From: Bacillota bacterium
Lineage (GTDB): Bacteria > Bacillota_A > Clostridia > Acetivibrionales > DUMB01
DNA: 18,671 nucleotides
Assembly (NCBI GenBank): GCA_023621975.1
Contig: JAMOAC010000034.1
Span: forward strand, 1 to 18,671
Reading direction: 5' to 3'
Shown here: piece by piece, positions 6,988-14,799 of the stretch
Position numbering within the stretch: position 1 is the stretch's first letter
Layout: the number at the start of each line of letters is the position of its first letter
Translations under genes and position numbers: made by a program
Notes under the pieces: generated by a model
What the model was told of the DNA's origin: nothing
Databases searched by the model: none
Seen by the model: only the letters and a program-made list of their open reading frames with translations

Positions 6988-7974
6988 TCAATCCCCAAAC
7001 CCGTCAGGGTTGTTTTTATGCCACTTCCACGCAGTTTCAATTATTTTATGCAAATCTCCATACTTAGGCTGCCAGTTCAGTTCCCTGCGGATTCTATCCG
7101 ACGAAGCAACAAGTATTGCAGGGTCTCCTGGCCTTCTTTCAGAAGCAACGGCTTTTATGTTAACTCCAGTAACCTCACGGGCTATTGAAATCACCTCTTT
7201 TACCGAGAAACCTTTTCCGTTTCCAAGGTTGTAAATGCAGCTTTCGGGATTGTTTCTCAGTTTGTCAAGGGCCAGGATGTGCGCCTGGGCCAGGTCCGTA
7301 ACATGTATATAGTCTCTGATGCAGCTTCCGTCAGGTGTATCGTAATCCTCGCCGAATATCCTTACTTCGCTTCTTTTGCCCAGTGCCGCCTGCAGCACTA
7401 TAGGAATAAGATGGCTTTCGGGATTGTGGTCTTCGCCTATCCTGCCACTTATGTGAGCGCCCGCAGCATTAAAATATCTTAACGATATATATTTTATGCC
7501 ATAAGCATAATCAGCCCACTTCAAAGCCTTTTCCACCGCAAGTTTGGTTTCGCCGTAAGGATTTGTGGGAAGTGTCCTGTCGGTCTCAAGGATAGGTATG
7601 TTTTCTGGCTCTCCATAAGTTGCGGCCGTAGATGAAAATACAATTTTTTTAACACCGAATTCCTTCATCTTTGTCAGAAGTTTCAGTGTCAAAATTACGT
7701 TGTTGTTATAATATTTCAATGGATCCTGGACGCTTTCTCCTACCAATGAATAGGCGGCAAAATGTATAACCGCTTCTATGTCATTTTCCCTGAATACCCT
7801 GTCAAGGAAATCATCGTCCCTTATGTCGCCTTCGTAGAATTTTCCTCCTAAAACCGCTTTTTTATGCCCTTTTTCCAGGTTGTCAATGACAACTATCTCT
7901 TCAGATGCATCAAGCAGCTCTGCAACGGTGTGACTACCTATATAACCTGCTCCCCCTGTTACAAGAATAGCCAT
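6988..7974 (-). CDS. galE: UDP-glucose 4-epimerase
   Basis: GalE interconverts UDP-galactose and UDP-glucose, the last step of the Leloir pathway. It is a 328-residue short-chain dehydrogenase-fold protein, close to the usual length. Visible are the NAD-binding G-G-A-G-Y-I-G (7-13), D31 after the second strand, the substrate-contacting S-S-T (114-116), the catalytic Y140-x-x-x-K144 in N-P-Y-G-E-T-K, and the family-typical L-R-Y-F-N-A-A-G and C-I-R-D-Y-I-H-V-x-D. The ATG at 7972-7974 is chosen since AGGAGG lies 7 bases upstream and the Gly-rich loop begins at residue 7; an upstream in-frame ATG would add 16 unrelated residues. It is the last gene of galT-galK-galE, followed by a terminator. 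Confidence 0.96.
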   Translation of the reverse strand: MAILVTGGAGYIGSHTVAELLDASEEIVVIDNLEKGHKKAVLGGKFYEGDIRDDDFLDRVFRENDIEAVIHFAAYSLVGESVQDPLKYYNNNVILTLKLLTKMKEFGVKKIVFSSTAATYGEPENIPILETDRTLPTNPYGETKLAVEKALKWADYAYGIKYISLRYFNAAGAHISGRIGEDHNPESHLIPIVLQAALGKRSEVRIFGEDYDTPDGSCIRDYIHVTDLAQAHILALDKLRNNPESCIYNLGNGKGFSVKEVISIAREVTGVNIKAVASERRPGDPAILVASSDRIRRELNWQPKYGDLHKIIETAWKWHKNNPDGFGD

Positions 7975-7996
7975 GCTTAATCCTCCTATGCAATTT

Positions 7997-8017
7997 ATTG
8001 TCGCTTTTAGTGGCAAT
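7997..8017 (-). other. Small hairpin upstream of the galE ribosome binding site
   Basis: In RNA, ATTGCCAC (8017-8010) can pair with GCGACAAT (8004-7997) around TAAAA, using two G-U pairs. It lies in the 156-base galK-galE gap and may be an RNA processing or stability element. Function is unproven. Confidence 0.35.
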
Positions 8018-8130
8018 ACCATTTATTGTAATATGCTTATACCACCTGTTAATAATTGTGCCATTATAAAACTTTCTTTAAGTTGTTCGCCAAATACCTT
8101 TTACAGACGCATTTTCAATACCTGCATATC

Positions 8131-9210
8131 CTACAGCTGTATTTCCCTGCCTCCGTCTCCAATTTCCGAAATATAGAATTCAGCTTTGATACCTGTCTTT
8201 TCCTGATATGCTCTTCCTACTCGATCAATAAAGTTATCAACCGCATCTTCCCTCACGATGCTCACGGTGCATCCTCCAAAGCCCGCTCCTGTCATACGTG
8301 AACCTATAACGCCGTCAATTTTCAGGGCTTCTTCCACCAGTGTATCGAGTTCCAAACCTGTTACCTCGTACAGGTCCCTAAGGGAGTTGTGGGATTCGAT
8401 CATGTATTTTCCGAATTTCTCAAATTCATTCCTGTTAAGTGTCTCAGCTGACTTCAGTACTCTTTCGTTCTCATATACAACGTGTTCAACTCTTTTTCTG
8501 ATAATTTCATCTCCAATGGTATGCTTGTACTGCTCAAACTGCTCTGTAGTAACATCTCCAAGGCAGGTTATCTCCGGCAGAGACTTCTTCAATATTTCCA
8601 GCCCTTTTTCACATTCCGACCTTCTTTCGTTATACTTTACCGCAGCAAGGCTTCTCTTCTTTTTGGTGTTTGAAATCACAATCTTGAATCCTTTCAGCTC
8701 GAGCGGCACATATTTATAACTTAAGTCTCTGCAGTCAAGCAGTATTGCATGGTCCTTTTTCCCCATTGCAGAAGCGAACTGGTCCATTATTCCGCAGTTT
8801 ACACCAATAAAGTTATGCTCTGCCGCCTGTGATATCTTCGCAACTTCGATCATGTCTATCTCCCTGGATATGCCGAATGCCTCATTGCCAAGGGTTATTA
8901 ATGCTATTGCAGTTACAACCTCTATTGCCGCTGTGCCCCACCTTATATTTCTATAATCAGAAAGCCTGTCAAGTGGTGCACTGACTCTGTCATCCAGGTC
9001 AGTGACAGCAAGGTTAATCAGGTTATCCTTTCTGGGCCTTGCAATCACGGTTGAAGAAAGTGTCAGTGCTGCCGGAAATACGTATCCTCCATTGTAGTCG
9101 GTATGTTCGCCTATGAGATTTACGCGTCCTGGAGAAGAAAAAGCCCTCAGCCCTTCTTCGCTGCCTCCGTAAATATCAAGAAAGATTTTTTTCAATTCGT
9201 TTATATTCAA
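8131..9210 (-). CDS. galK: Galactokinase lacking the ATP-binding loop (internal in-frame deletion)
   Basis: GalK phosphorylates galactose to galactose-1-phosphate. This 359-residue copy has motif 1, G-R-V-N-L-I-G-E-H-T-D-Y-N (28-40), C-G-I-M-D-Q-F with the catalytic aspartate D143, and motif 3, R-M-T-G-A-G-F-G-G-C. Motif 2, the P-x-x-x-G-L-S-S-S-A phosphate-binding loop expected between W91 and A-A-I-E-V (94-98), is missing. The distance from R29 to D143 is 114 residues, against 146 in E. coli GalK (R28 to D174). The frame is otherwise open, so this is a clean in-frame loss; activity is doubtful. The TTG start at 9208-9210 is preferred because GGGAGGGG lies 6 bases upstream; an ATG at 9261 has no such site. 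It is the middle gene of galT-galK-galE. Confidence 0.9.
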   Translation of the reverse strand: MNINELKKIFLDIYGGSEEGLRAFSSPGRVNLIGEHTDYNGGYVFPAALTLSSTVIARPRKDNLINLAVTDLDDRVSAPLDRLSDYRNIRWGTAAIEVVTAIALITLGNEAFGISREIDMIEVAKISQAAEHNFIGVNCGIMDQFASAMGKKDHAILLDCRDLSYKYVPLELKGFKIVISNTKKKRSLAAVKYNERRSECEKGLEILKKSLPEITCLGDVTTEQFEQYKHTIGDEIIRKRVEHVVYENERVLKSAETLNRNEFEKFGKYMIESHNSLRDLYEVTGLELDTLVEEALKIDGVIGSRMTGAGFGGCTVSIVREDAVDNFIDRVGRAYQEKTGIKAEFYISEIGDGGREIQL

Positions 9211-9309
9211 ACCTAACCCCTCCCGCCATCTTATCTTTGCATTATCGTTTGCCCTTATCATTCATTTTGCTTTATAACTTACACAGTTATCTTTAGTTCC
9301 AGTTCTCGA

Positions 9310-10284
9310 TTACTTGTTCTGACTTGTAAATTTCTTATACGCCAGGCGCAATTCTTCCGCCTTTTCCTCCGGCTTGGTGGGATTGCAATGCGCCCATGCC
9401 CCGGTTTCGCTTGAAGCATTAAATTTCTGCTTGTCCCTTGAACGCATCGGCGGGAAAAATTCTATATGAAAATGATAAAAACTGCTAAAATCCCCGCTGT
9501 TAACAGGATCCTGATGCATGCACATCATATACGGAAATTGGAATCCAAAAAGCGAGTCAAGGGTTCCTACAGTATCCCTGATGGTTCTTGCCAGGTTCAT
9601 TTTCTCGGGTTCACTGAATTGCGTAAGGTTCTGCTTATGCTTTTTGCTGGCAATATACACGCCATAAGGGTACTCGCTGAAAAACGGAAGAAATACAATA
9701 AAATCTTCATTTTCAAAAATGATTCTTTCCCCAAAGCTGATTTCATCCTTTAACATATCGCATATGAGGCATGTCCCTTTTTCATCATAATGTTCCCTGC
9801 ACGCCTCAATTTCAAGTTCAAGCTTTTTAGGAATGTATGAGTATCCGTATATCTGCCCGTGGGGATGAGGCATTGTAACGCCAACCATCTCACCGCGGTT
9901 TTCAAAAATGAAAATATACTTTATTTTTTCGTCTCTGCTAAGCTCCACAAATCTTTCCGTCCATAAATCCACAAGCTTCTTTACATGCTCCACCGGAAGC
10001 TCGGGCAGCGTAGTCGTATGATTAGGTGAATAAAGTATTACTTCACATTTCCCATATGCTTCTCTTGTCTTGTATAATTCCGTTGCAACATTGTCCGGCT
10101 CGGGAGGATTTTGCGTCAGTACCGGAAAATCGTTATCATATTTGTAAACGTCATAATTGTCAGGAACCCTTCCTGAACCGGGACAAAAAGGACACCAGTC
10201 CTTGGGCATCTGCGGCCTGTTCTGCCTGTTAGAAGCAATCATAACCCAATCTTTTATTAACGGATGCCATCTTAATTCAGCCAT
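9310..10284 (-). CDS. galT: Galactose-1-phosphate uridylyltransferase
   Basis: GalT exchanges UMP between UDP-glucose and galactose-1-phosphate. This 324-residue protein is a HIT-superfamily enzyme with C31-P-F-C34 and S-P-N-H89-T-T-T-L-P-E-L (zinc-site positions in E. coli GalT) and the active-site H140-P-H142-G-Q144, in which H142 would carry the uridylyl group. The C-terminal half repeats the fold (Y-H-F-H-I-E-F-F-P-P). Of several close ATG codons, the one at 10282-10284 is chosen because GGAGG lies 8 bases upstream and the protein then starts MAELRWHPL, typical for the family. First gene of the gal cluster, 99 bases ahead of galK, and divergent from the AraC-type gene. Confidence 0.95.
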   Translation of the reverse strand: MAELRWHPLIKDWVMIASNRQNRPQMPKDWCPFCPGSGRVPDNYDVYKYDNDFPVLTQNPPEPDNVATELYKTREAYGKCEVILYSPNHTTTLPELPVEHVKKLVDLWTERFVELSRDEKIKYIFIFENRGEMVGVTMPHPHGQIYGYSYIPKKLELEIEACREHYDEKGTCLICDMLKDEISFGERIIFENEDFIVFLPFFSEYPYGVYIASKKHKQNLTQFSEPEKMNLARTIRDTVGTLDSLFGFQFPYMMCMHQDPVNSGDFSSFYHFHIEFFPPMRSRDKQKFNASSETGAWAHCNPTKPEEKAEELRLAYKKFTSQNK

Positions 10285-10362
10285 AATCATAACCTCCATT
10301 CTCAATTATTATTATACTTCAAGCCCTTATAAAGTAAATGGAAGTATGTTATAAGAATATGG

Positions 10363-10368
10363 TATAAT
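10363..10368 (+). promoter_or_regulatory. Extended -10 promoter for the AraC-family gene
   Basis: TATAAT preceded by TGG (10360-10362) makes an extended -10 element about 42 bases before the start codon. No good -35 is visible, which fits a regulated promoter. A TTTACT/TATAAT pair with a 16-bp spacer on the minus strand just before galT could serve the gal operon. Confidence 0.5.
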
Positions 10369-10410
10369 GTTGTATGTCAAAATAATATGGAAATATAGAG
10401 AGTGGTAAAT

Positions 10411-11244
10411 ATGCTTGAAAAAATATATATAAATAATCCAAGTCATACAGACTTAAATATGTACAGATGTGGTATGGAAGACTGCTCGCCCGGACACTCC
10501 TGGGGTCCTGCAGTAAGAGACCATTTTATAATTCACTATATCTTCAAGGGAAAGGGAATTTACCAGGTAAATGATAAACTTTACAACCTGGAAAAAGGCG
10601 ATGGGTTCCTTATTTGCCCGAATACGGTAATATATTATGAAGCTGACAAAACAGATCCCTGGAGCTATGCATGGGTCGGTTTTCACGGTATCAAATCTGA
10701 AATGTACCTCAAGCGCGCCGGCCTTACTTTGGAAAATCCCATATTCAGATATGACAGGGATGATTTTTTAAAGGAATGTTTTACAAAGATGATAGAAACA
10801 AGGCATATGTCCAATGCTTCAGAAATAAGGCTGCTGGGGTATCTTTATATTTTCCTTTCACAGCTTATTGAGTTTTTTGAGTCCAAAAAGAACAGCGACG
10901 GCAACAGTTTAAAGGAAGGATATGTAAGGAAAGCAATAGAATATATTGCCATGAACTATTACCGTAAAATAACCGTAGCCGAAATTTCAAACCATGTAGG
11001 CCTGGACAGAAGTTATCTCTATTCTTTGTTTAGAGAATTTCTGAATGCTTCTCCGCAAAAATTCCTGACAGACTACAGGATTGAAAAGGCGTGCGAGCTG
11101 ATGAAAAACAACAATCTTTCCATTGGAGCCATTGCACGTTCGGTTGGCTATGATGACCCGCTGCTTTTTTCAAAAGTTTTCAGGAAATACAAATCAATTT
11201 CCCCCAGGGAATACAGGAAAACACTTTCAAATCAGGCAAAGTGA
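10411..11244 (+). CDS. AraC-family transcriptional regulator, probable gal cluster regulator
   Basis: This 277-residue protein has an N-terminal cupin sensor domain (about 15-90; H-Y-I-F-K-G-K-G-x-Y-x-V, L-x-K-G-D-G-F-L-I-C-P, and W-S-Y-A-W-V-G-F-H-G) and a C-terminal double helix-turn-helix (about 170-272). The HTH includes K-I-T-V-A-E-I-S-N-H-V-G-L-D-R-S-Y-L-Y-S-L-F and A-R-S-V-G-Y-D-D-P-L-L-F-S-K-V-F-R-K-Y. This type responds to sugars. It is divergent from galT, so control of galT-galK-galE in response to galactose or a galactoside is likely but inferred. The ATG at 10411 follows GAGAGTGG by 6 bases; a GTG at 10402 would add 3 residues. Confidence 0.9.
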   Translation: MLEKIYINNPSHTDLNMYRCGMEDCSPGHSWGPAVRDHFIIHYIFKGKGIYQVNDKLYNLEKGDGFLICPNTVIYYEADKTDPWSYAWVGFHGIKSEMYLKRAGLTLENPIFRYDRDDFLKECFTKMIETRHMSNASEIRLLGYLYIFLSQLIEFFESKKNSDGNSLKEGYVRKAIEYIAMNYYRKITVAEISNHVGLDRSYLYSLFREFLNASPQKFLTDYRIEKACELMKNNNLSIGAIARSVGYDDPLLFSKVFRKYKSISPREYRKTLSNQAK

Positions 11245-11374
11245 GCAGGAAAATAAGACAGGAACATAAAACAGGTTTGCCTAAAAAAACATTCCTTCAA
11301 TTTAATGTAATCTGTCAAAAAGGACAAGATGCAAAAATTGAACGGTTTATTCCTGTAAATACTTAACATGGGTT

Positions 11375-11412
11375 AAAAAGTGGATAAATTAGAGGTTAAC
11401 ATCTCACTTTTT
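11375..11412 (+). terminator. Possible terminator region after the AraC-family gene
   Basis: AAAAAGTG (11375-11382) is complementary to CACTTTTT (11405-11412), with GAT/ATC extending the stem. It lies about 130 bases after the stop, and its last bases form a short T-run. The loop is long, so the call is weak. Nothing else is seen between 11245 and 11374. Confidence 0.35.
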
Positions 11413-11450
11413 GAAAAATAAAAATCCTCTAAGCCTTGAGCTTAGAGGAT
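11413..11450 (-). terminator. Intrinsic terminator of tRNA-Val
   Basis: ATCCTCTAAGC (11424-11434) and GCTTAGAGGAT (11440-11450) form an 11-bp perfect stem with a 5-base loop. On the minus strand it is followed by TTTTATTTTT (11423-11414). It begins 2 bases after the tRNA CCA. Confidence 0.9.
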
Positions 11451-11452
11451 TC

Positions 11453-11530
11453 TGGTGGTCGCTACTGGGGTCGAACCAGTGACCTCCACGATGTCAACGT
11501 GGCACTCTAACCAAGCTGAGCTAAGCGACC
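11453..11530 (-). tRNA. tRNA-Val, anticodon GAC
   Basis: The minus strand folds as a tRNA: acceptor GGTCGC/GCGACC with discriminator A and an encoded CCA (11453-11455); D-arm with TAGCTCAG and GGTTAGAG; anticodon stem CCACG/CGTGG with loop TTGACAT, giving GAC; and T-arm GGTTCGAACCC. Valine is read for GUC/GUU. It is a single-gene unit with its own promoter and terminator. Confidence 0.97.
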
Positions 11531-11558
11531 ATGTAATACAATCCGGTGTGCAAATCTT

Positions 11559-11587
11559 ATTATAAAGGTATATTTATAATATGTCAA
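11559..11587 (-). promoter_or_regulatory. Consensus sigma-A promoter of tRNA-Val
   Basis: On the minus strand TTGACA (11582-11587), a 17-bp spacer and TATAAT (11559-11564) match the consensus exactly. Initiation near 11552 leaves a leader of about 20 bases before the tRNA. Confidence 0.92.
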
Positions 11588-11622
11588 TAATCCCATGAAA
11601 TTTAGATGAAATTATGCAGGAA

Positions 11623-11643
11623 AGGGGCGGACAACCCGCCCCT
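11623..11643 (-). terminator. GC-rich hairpin downstream of DUF4432, possible terminator
   Basis: AGGGGCGG (11623-11630) pairs with CCGCCCCT (11636-11643) around ACAAC. On the minus strand it is followed by only TTCC, so termination is uncertain. It lies about 190 bases after the DUF4432 stop, beyond the repeat array. Confidence 0.4.
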
Positions 11644-11647
11644 GTAA

Positions 11648-11747
11648 CCTGGACATTTAGCAATAAGCAGTTACCTGGATATTTTGCCATAAGTTAGTTG
11701 CCCGGACATTTAGCCATAAGCTGCTTTTGCCGGAAATTCGTCATAAG
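11648..11747. repeat. Array of four degenerate 20-bp direct repeats
   Basis: Four copies of a core close to CCYGGAYATTTWGCCATAAG occur at 11648-11667, 11674-11693, 11701-11720 and 11729-11747. Spacers are 6, 7 and 8 bp. Copy 4 is the most divergent and a base shorter. Neither strand reads as protein through the array. It fills most of the 305-base gap between the tRNA gene and DUF4432; function unknown. Confidence 0.85.
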
Positions 11748-11835
11748 CTTACCTGTTTCAGGAAACATTCTTCCCAAGCCGCAATTACGTGAATATTTCA
11801 CCATACCTGTTACTTTACTTTGTCTCTGCTAACAG

Positions 11836-12885
11836 TTACTTTATATCTGCCAGCAGTTCGTTTATATTCTTTTCACCGTCCACAACTTCAATTTCAAGAT
11901 TGAAATGCTTTACTTCACCCGGCTTGATATATTTCAGAGTACCGTCTTTTCTTGCTTCAGCCCTTCCCTTGGTATGGCAGTTGCATGGTTCTATGCCCAT
12001 TACATATTCACCTTCGCCCATCTGCTTCCACTGTGTAAGTTTGTCGAGCTGATTTTTATTAAACCTTACGGCAACAGCGAGGTTCAGCTCCGGATTCACA
12101 AGTGCCGCAAACGTCCTTCCTTCGCTGTCGGCCTTTAAATCATGGTAAAAGACATGTTCAAAAAATCCGGGCGTAGGCGGGAGGCATTTATTATATTCAG
12201 ACAATCCCCTGGCTGCTTCATCAGTGCTTGGCACAACTTCCAGGGAATTTGCCGCAAAATATGCCTTTTCTGAAAGCAGCGGATATCCAAAATTAAAATG
12301 ATACAGAATCATCAGGGGCTCTTCCCTGTATCCCAGGTTTTCCACGGTGTCATTTATGTAAATTTTGTTTTCTCCGTACCTGCAAACAATCTCACGGCTC
12401 AGCATGAGGTTTTCCCCGAACACAATTGCTTCCCTCATCTTGCCCCTGACACGCATTACAGGGACATCGCCCTCCCATTCACTGCCTGCATACACTTCTT
12501 CTGCAGGAGTATTGGCTATGCGCCCATGCAGGCCAAGACTGACGCCATTATCCACACATGCAGCACCGGCCTGTGTCAATCCGCATGTTGTAAGCAGCCC
12601 GGCAAAAAAGCTTCTCAGCCATTCAGTCCCACGGTCATTATAATACTGAGGAGCAACAATACCCGTCTTTGACAGATAGCTCAGGTTTACGCCTTTGTAT
12701 GACAGGGCATATATATCAAGGCACCTGTCAGGTAAAACGGTAAATTCAAGGCCAGTCCCGTTTTTCACATCCACTGCCCTTACTCCATCAGCCTTGCCGC
12801 CTGACATACGGTATTCCTTCACGCCAAAAAGCTGTGAAGTGCAACCTACATACTTTAATATTTCCCTCTTGTTAATACCGCTCAT
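11836..12885 (-). CDS. DUF4432 family, aldose 1-epimerase-like protein
   Basis: This 349-residue protein belongs to the galactose mutarotase-like superfamily and most resembles DUF4432. Candidate active-site residues in mutarotase-like positions are H120 in L-G-L-H-G-R-I, H196 in I-L-Y-H-F-N-F-G-Y-P-L and E299 in M-G-I-E-P-C-N-C-H. The N-terminal T-V-L-P-D-R-C-L-D-I is typical of the family. There is no signal peptide, so it should act on a sugar in the cytoplasm. AGGAGG lies 7 bases before the ATG. It follows the SpoVB-like gene on the same strand after 75 bases and lies about 600 bases from the end of the AraC gene. A role in sugar metabolism is likely; the substrate cannot be assigned. Confidence 0.87.
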   Translation of the reverse strand: MSGINKREILKYVGCTSQLFGVKEYRMSGGKADGVRAVDVKNGTGLEFTVLPDRCLDIYALSYKGVNLSYLSKTGIVAPQYYNDRGTEWLRSFFAGLLTTCGLTQAGAACVDNGVSLGLHGRIANTPAEEVYAGSEWEGDVPVMRVRGKMREAIVFGENLMLSREIVCRYGENKIYINDTVENLGYREEPLMILYHFNFGYPLLSEKAYFAANSLEVVPSTDEAARGLSEYNKCLPPTPGFFEHVFYHDLKADSEGRTFAALVNPELNLAVAVRFNKNQLDKLTQWKQMGEGEYVMGIEPCNCHTKGRAEARKDGTLKYIKPGEVKHFNLEIEVVDGEKNINELLADIK

Positions 12886-12960
12886 AAAATATCCTCCTTT
12901 GCTATAATTTCCCTTATCACTTAATATGCATAAGGAATCATCCTGGTACGTTTTCAGGAA

Positions 12961-14568
12961 TTATCCAAGCATGTTCTTAATTCTTTCAGGAATAAACCTG
13001 GTGAGTTTTTTAGGCAAAAAATCCAAATCCCCGGCAGTAATTCCCCCCGTAATAATCATGTAAACCGCATATACCACTACTCCTACGAATATTGAAATAA
13101 TCAACGACAGTGCATTTTTAACATATCCGGCATGTATAAATCCAAGCAAAATATTCAGTAAATAATTTGTCAGGAATACGAACATTCCCATGATGACGGC
13201 TGAAATAAACGGTTTAACAGCAAGTTTAGGAATGTTTATGTTAATTTTGACCCGCCTTTTAATGGCAATGCTGTTCAGTATCAACGGCACGCTATAGCCG
13301 GCAAGGCTTCCGATAATGGTACCCAGAATATTAACAGACGGTATTGCTATAAAAAAGTAGTTTACCAGTATTTTTACCATAATGCCCAGAACCTGGTTCA
13401 TTGTAACTGTATAAAGAAGCCCGGCAGCCTGCAAGGTTATGGACTGAATCTGAACTACAGACATAAGTACCAGTATAAAGGAACCATAGAGCATTATATA
13501 CCATCCTCCGCCGAACTTCAAAAATTGATATATGGAACCGCTTAAAACAGATAATCCTGCAGCAGCCGGCAATGATATCATTAAGCACATCCTGAATGCA
13601 TAATTTACCTTGCTGTTAACCGAATCCTCGTCGTTTGCCGCCACAGCACCTGATATTGCAGGCAGCACAGCCGCAGAAAGAGCGGATATTATTGAAAGAG
13701 GGGCATTCAAAAGCTGCTGGTATTTATGAAGATAGCTATATAATTGTGTCGCAGCCGAATCATTGAATCCCGCAGCCAGCAACCTTGACTTGGTGTTCCA
13801 TAAATCCACAAGGTTTCCTGCATATTGCAATCCCACGCACAGCGTTATAGGTATACTGTAGTGGAGGATTTTCCTGAGCAGTTCCCTGTATGAGTACCTT
13901 CTGACCTCAATATTGCGATAATTGCTCGGCACCTTGATTTTTTTATTTTTAAAATAAAACATCAGAAGGACAAGTGCTGAGGCAAATGCCCCAAGTGACG
14001 TCCCAACCGTTCCTCCGGCACAAGCGGCCTCCAGGCTGTATTTTATAAAAATGGCAGCAAAAACAAGGGTAAATACTGTATTGACAATTTGCTCAACCAC
14101 TTGAGAAACAGCGGTTGGCACCATATTCCCGCGGCCCTGGAAATATCCCCTGTAGGCAGATGCAGTAGAGGTAAAAAGCAGTGTAGGGGACAGGGCAAGT
14201 ATTGCCAGATATGATCTCTCGAAATTCAGCGCACGGGAAAGTGGCCTTGCCAAAACAGCCATTAACAGGGACATAATTATGCCCGTCAATAATAGTAAAG
14301 CTCTGGCTATTTTGAAGCTTCTTACCGCGTCCTTGTAATTTTTTACCGCAATAAGTTCTGCCACAAGTTTTGATATTGCAACCGGCAAACCGGAATTTGT
14401 GAGCACATAAATAAAAACATATACCTGGTACGCCGCGGCATATATTCCGTTTCCCTCTTCGCCGATAATCGCCAGCAGTACAGGTACATAAAGTATCGAT
14501 AACACTTTTACCAGAATGGTCGCAAGAGATAAAACCGCAAATCCTTTTGACGTTGACTGCTCACCCAT
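12961..14568 (-). CDS. SpoVB/MurJ-like polysaccharide flippase (MOP superfamily)
   Basis: This 535-residue integral membrane protein has about 14 predicted helices. The N-terminal S-x-x-K-G-F-A-V-L-S-L-A-T-I-L-V-K-V-L-S and I-G-E-E-G-N-G-I-Y-A-A-A-Y-Q-V-Y are characteristic of the SpoVB/YtgP group of lipid-linked oligosaccharide flippases. Other family marks are L-T-N-S-G-L-P-V-A-I-S-K-L-V-A-E and Y-R-G-Y-F-Q-G-R-G-N-M-V-P-T-A. SpoVB-type proteins act in spore cortex peptidoglycan synthesis; related paralogues act in vegetative wall synthesis, so the exact role is open. GAGGTG precedes the ATG by 5 bases. It is divergent from the LysM-CAP gene. Confidence 0.88.
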   Translation of the reverse strand: MGEQSTSKGFAVLSLATILVKVLSILYVPVLLAIIGEEGNGIYAAAYQVYVFIYVLTNSGLPVAISKLVAELIAVKNYKDAVRSFKIARALLLLTGIIMSLLMAVLARPLSRALNFERSYLAILALSPTLLFTSTASAYRGYFQGRGNMVPTAVSQVVEQIVNTVFTLVFAAIFIKYSLEAACAGGTVGTSLGAFASALVLLMFYFKNKKIKVPSNYRNIEVRRYSYRELLRKILHYSIPITLCVGLQYAGNLVDLWNTKSRLLAAGFNDSAATQLYSYLHKYQQLLNAPLSIISALSAAVLPAISGAVAANDEDSVNSKVNYAFRMCLMISLPAAAGLSVLSGSIYQFLKFGGGWYIMLYGSFILVLMSVVQIQSITLQAAGLLYTVTMNQVLGIMVKILVNYFFIAIPSVNILGTIIGSLAGYSVPLILNSIAIKRRVKININIPKLAVKPFISAVIMGMFVFLTNYLLNILLGFIHAGYVKNALSLIISIFVGVVVYAVYMIITGGITAGDLDFLPKKLTRFIPERIKNMLG

Positions 14569-14598
14569 AATCGCACCTCAAACCCTGCATAATGTAGT

Positions 14599-14604
14599 AT
14601 TATA
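14599..14604 (-). promoter_or_regulatory. Extended -10 promoter of the SpoVB-like gene
   Basis: On the minus strand TGATATAAT, an extended -10, lies about 30 bases before the start codon. The -35 position holds only a weak TGTACT. Confidence 0.55.
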
Positions 14605-14707
14605 TCAGATGTTGCGAATACAGTACAGACATATGCCTAAAGCAGGATACCTGAAAAAGCTCATCTGAACTGGTGTTTTTCCGTATTTTAAAAATTTGTT
14701 CAATTTT

Positions 14708-14736
14708 TTAACAATACCTTGTTTTCACTTTATTAT
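14708..14736 (+). promoter_or_regulatory. Candidate promoter of the LysM-CAP gene
   Basis: TTAACA (14708-14713), a 17-bp spacer and TATTAT (14731-14736) each match sigma-A boxes at 5 of 6 positions. A sporulation sigma factor could instead be used; no clear site was seen. Confidence 0.5.
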
Positions 14737-14764
14737 TAACATTTACTTGATATAAAAAACATCA

Positions 14765-14791
14765 CTCGCTCAAAAACTATCAAGCGAGGTG
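14765..14791 (+). promoter_or_regulatory. Hairpin overlapping the ribosome binding site of the LysM-CAP gene
   Basis: CTCGCT (14765-14770) is complementary to AGCGAG (14783-14788), so most of the GAGGTG ribosome binding site (14786-14791) would be in a stem. The start codon is at 14800. It could dampen translation; no ligand or partner is evident. Confidence 0.5.
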
Positions 14792-14799
14792 AATTAAAA

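Noticed and set aside
8258..8719. Plus-strand open frame of 153 codons inside galK
   Set aside because: It is antisense to the conserved kinase sequence and serine/phenylalanine-rich in the manner of a shadow frame.
11648..11747. CRISPR array
   Set aside because: Spacers are only 6-8 bp and the repeats are degenerate; no cas genes are nearby.
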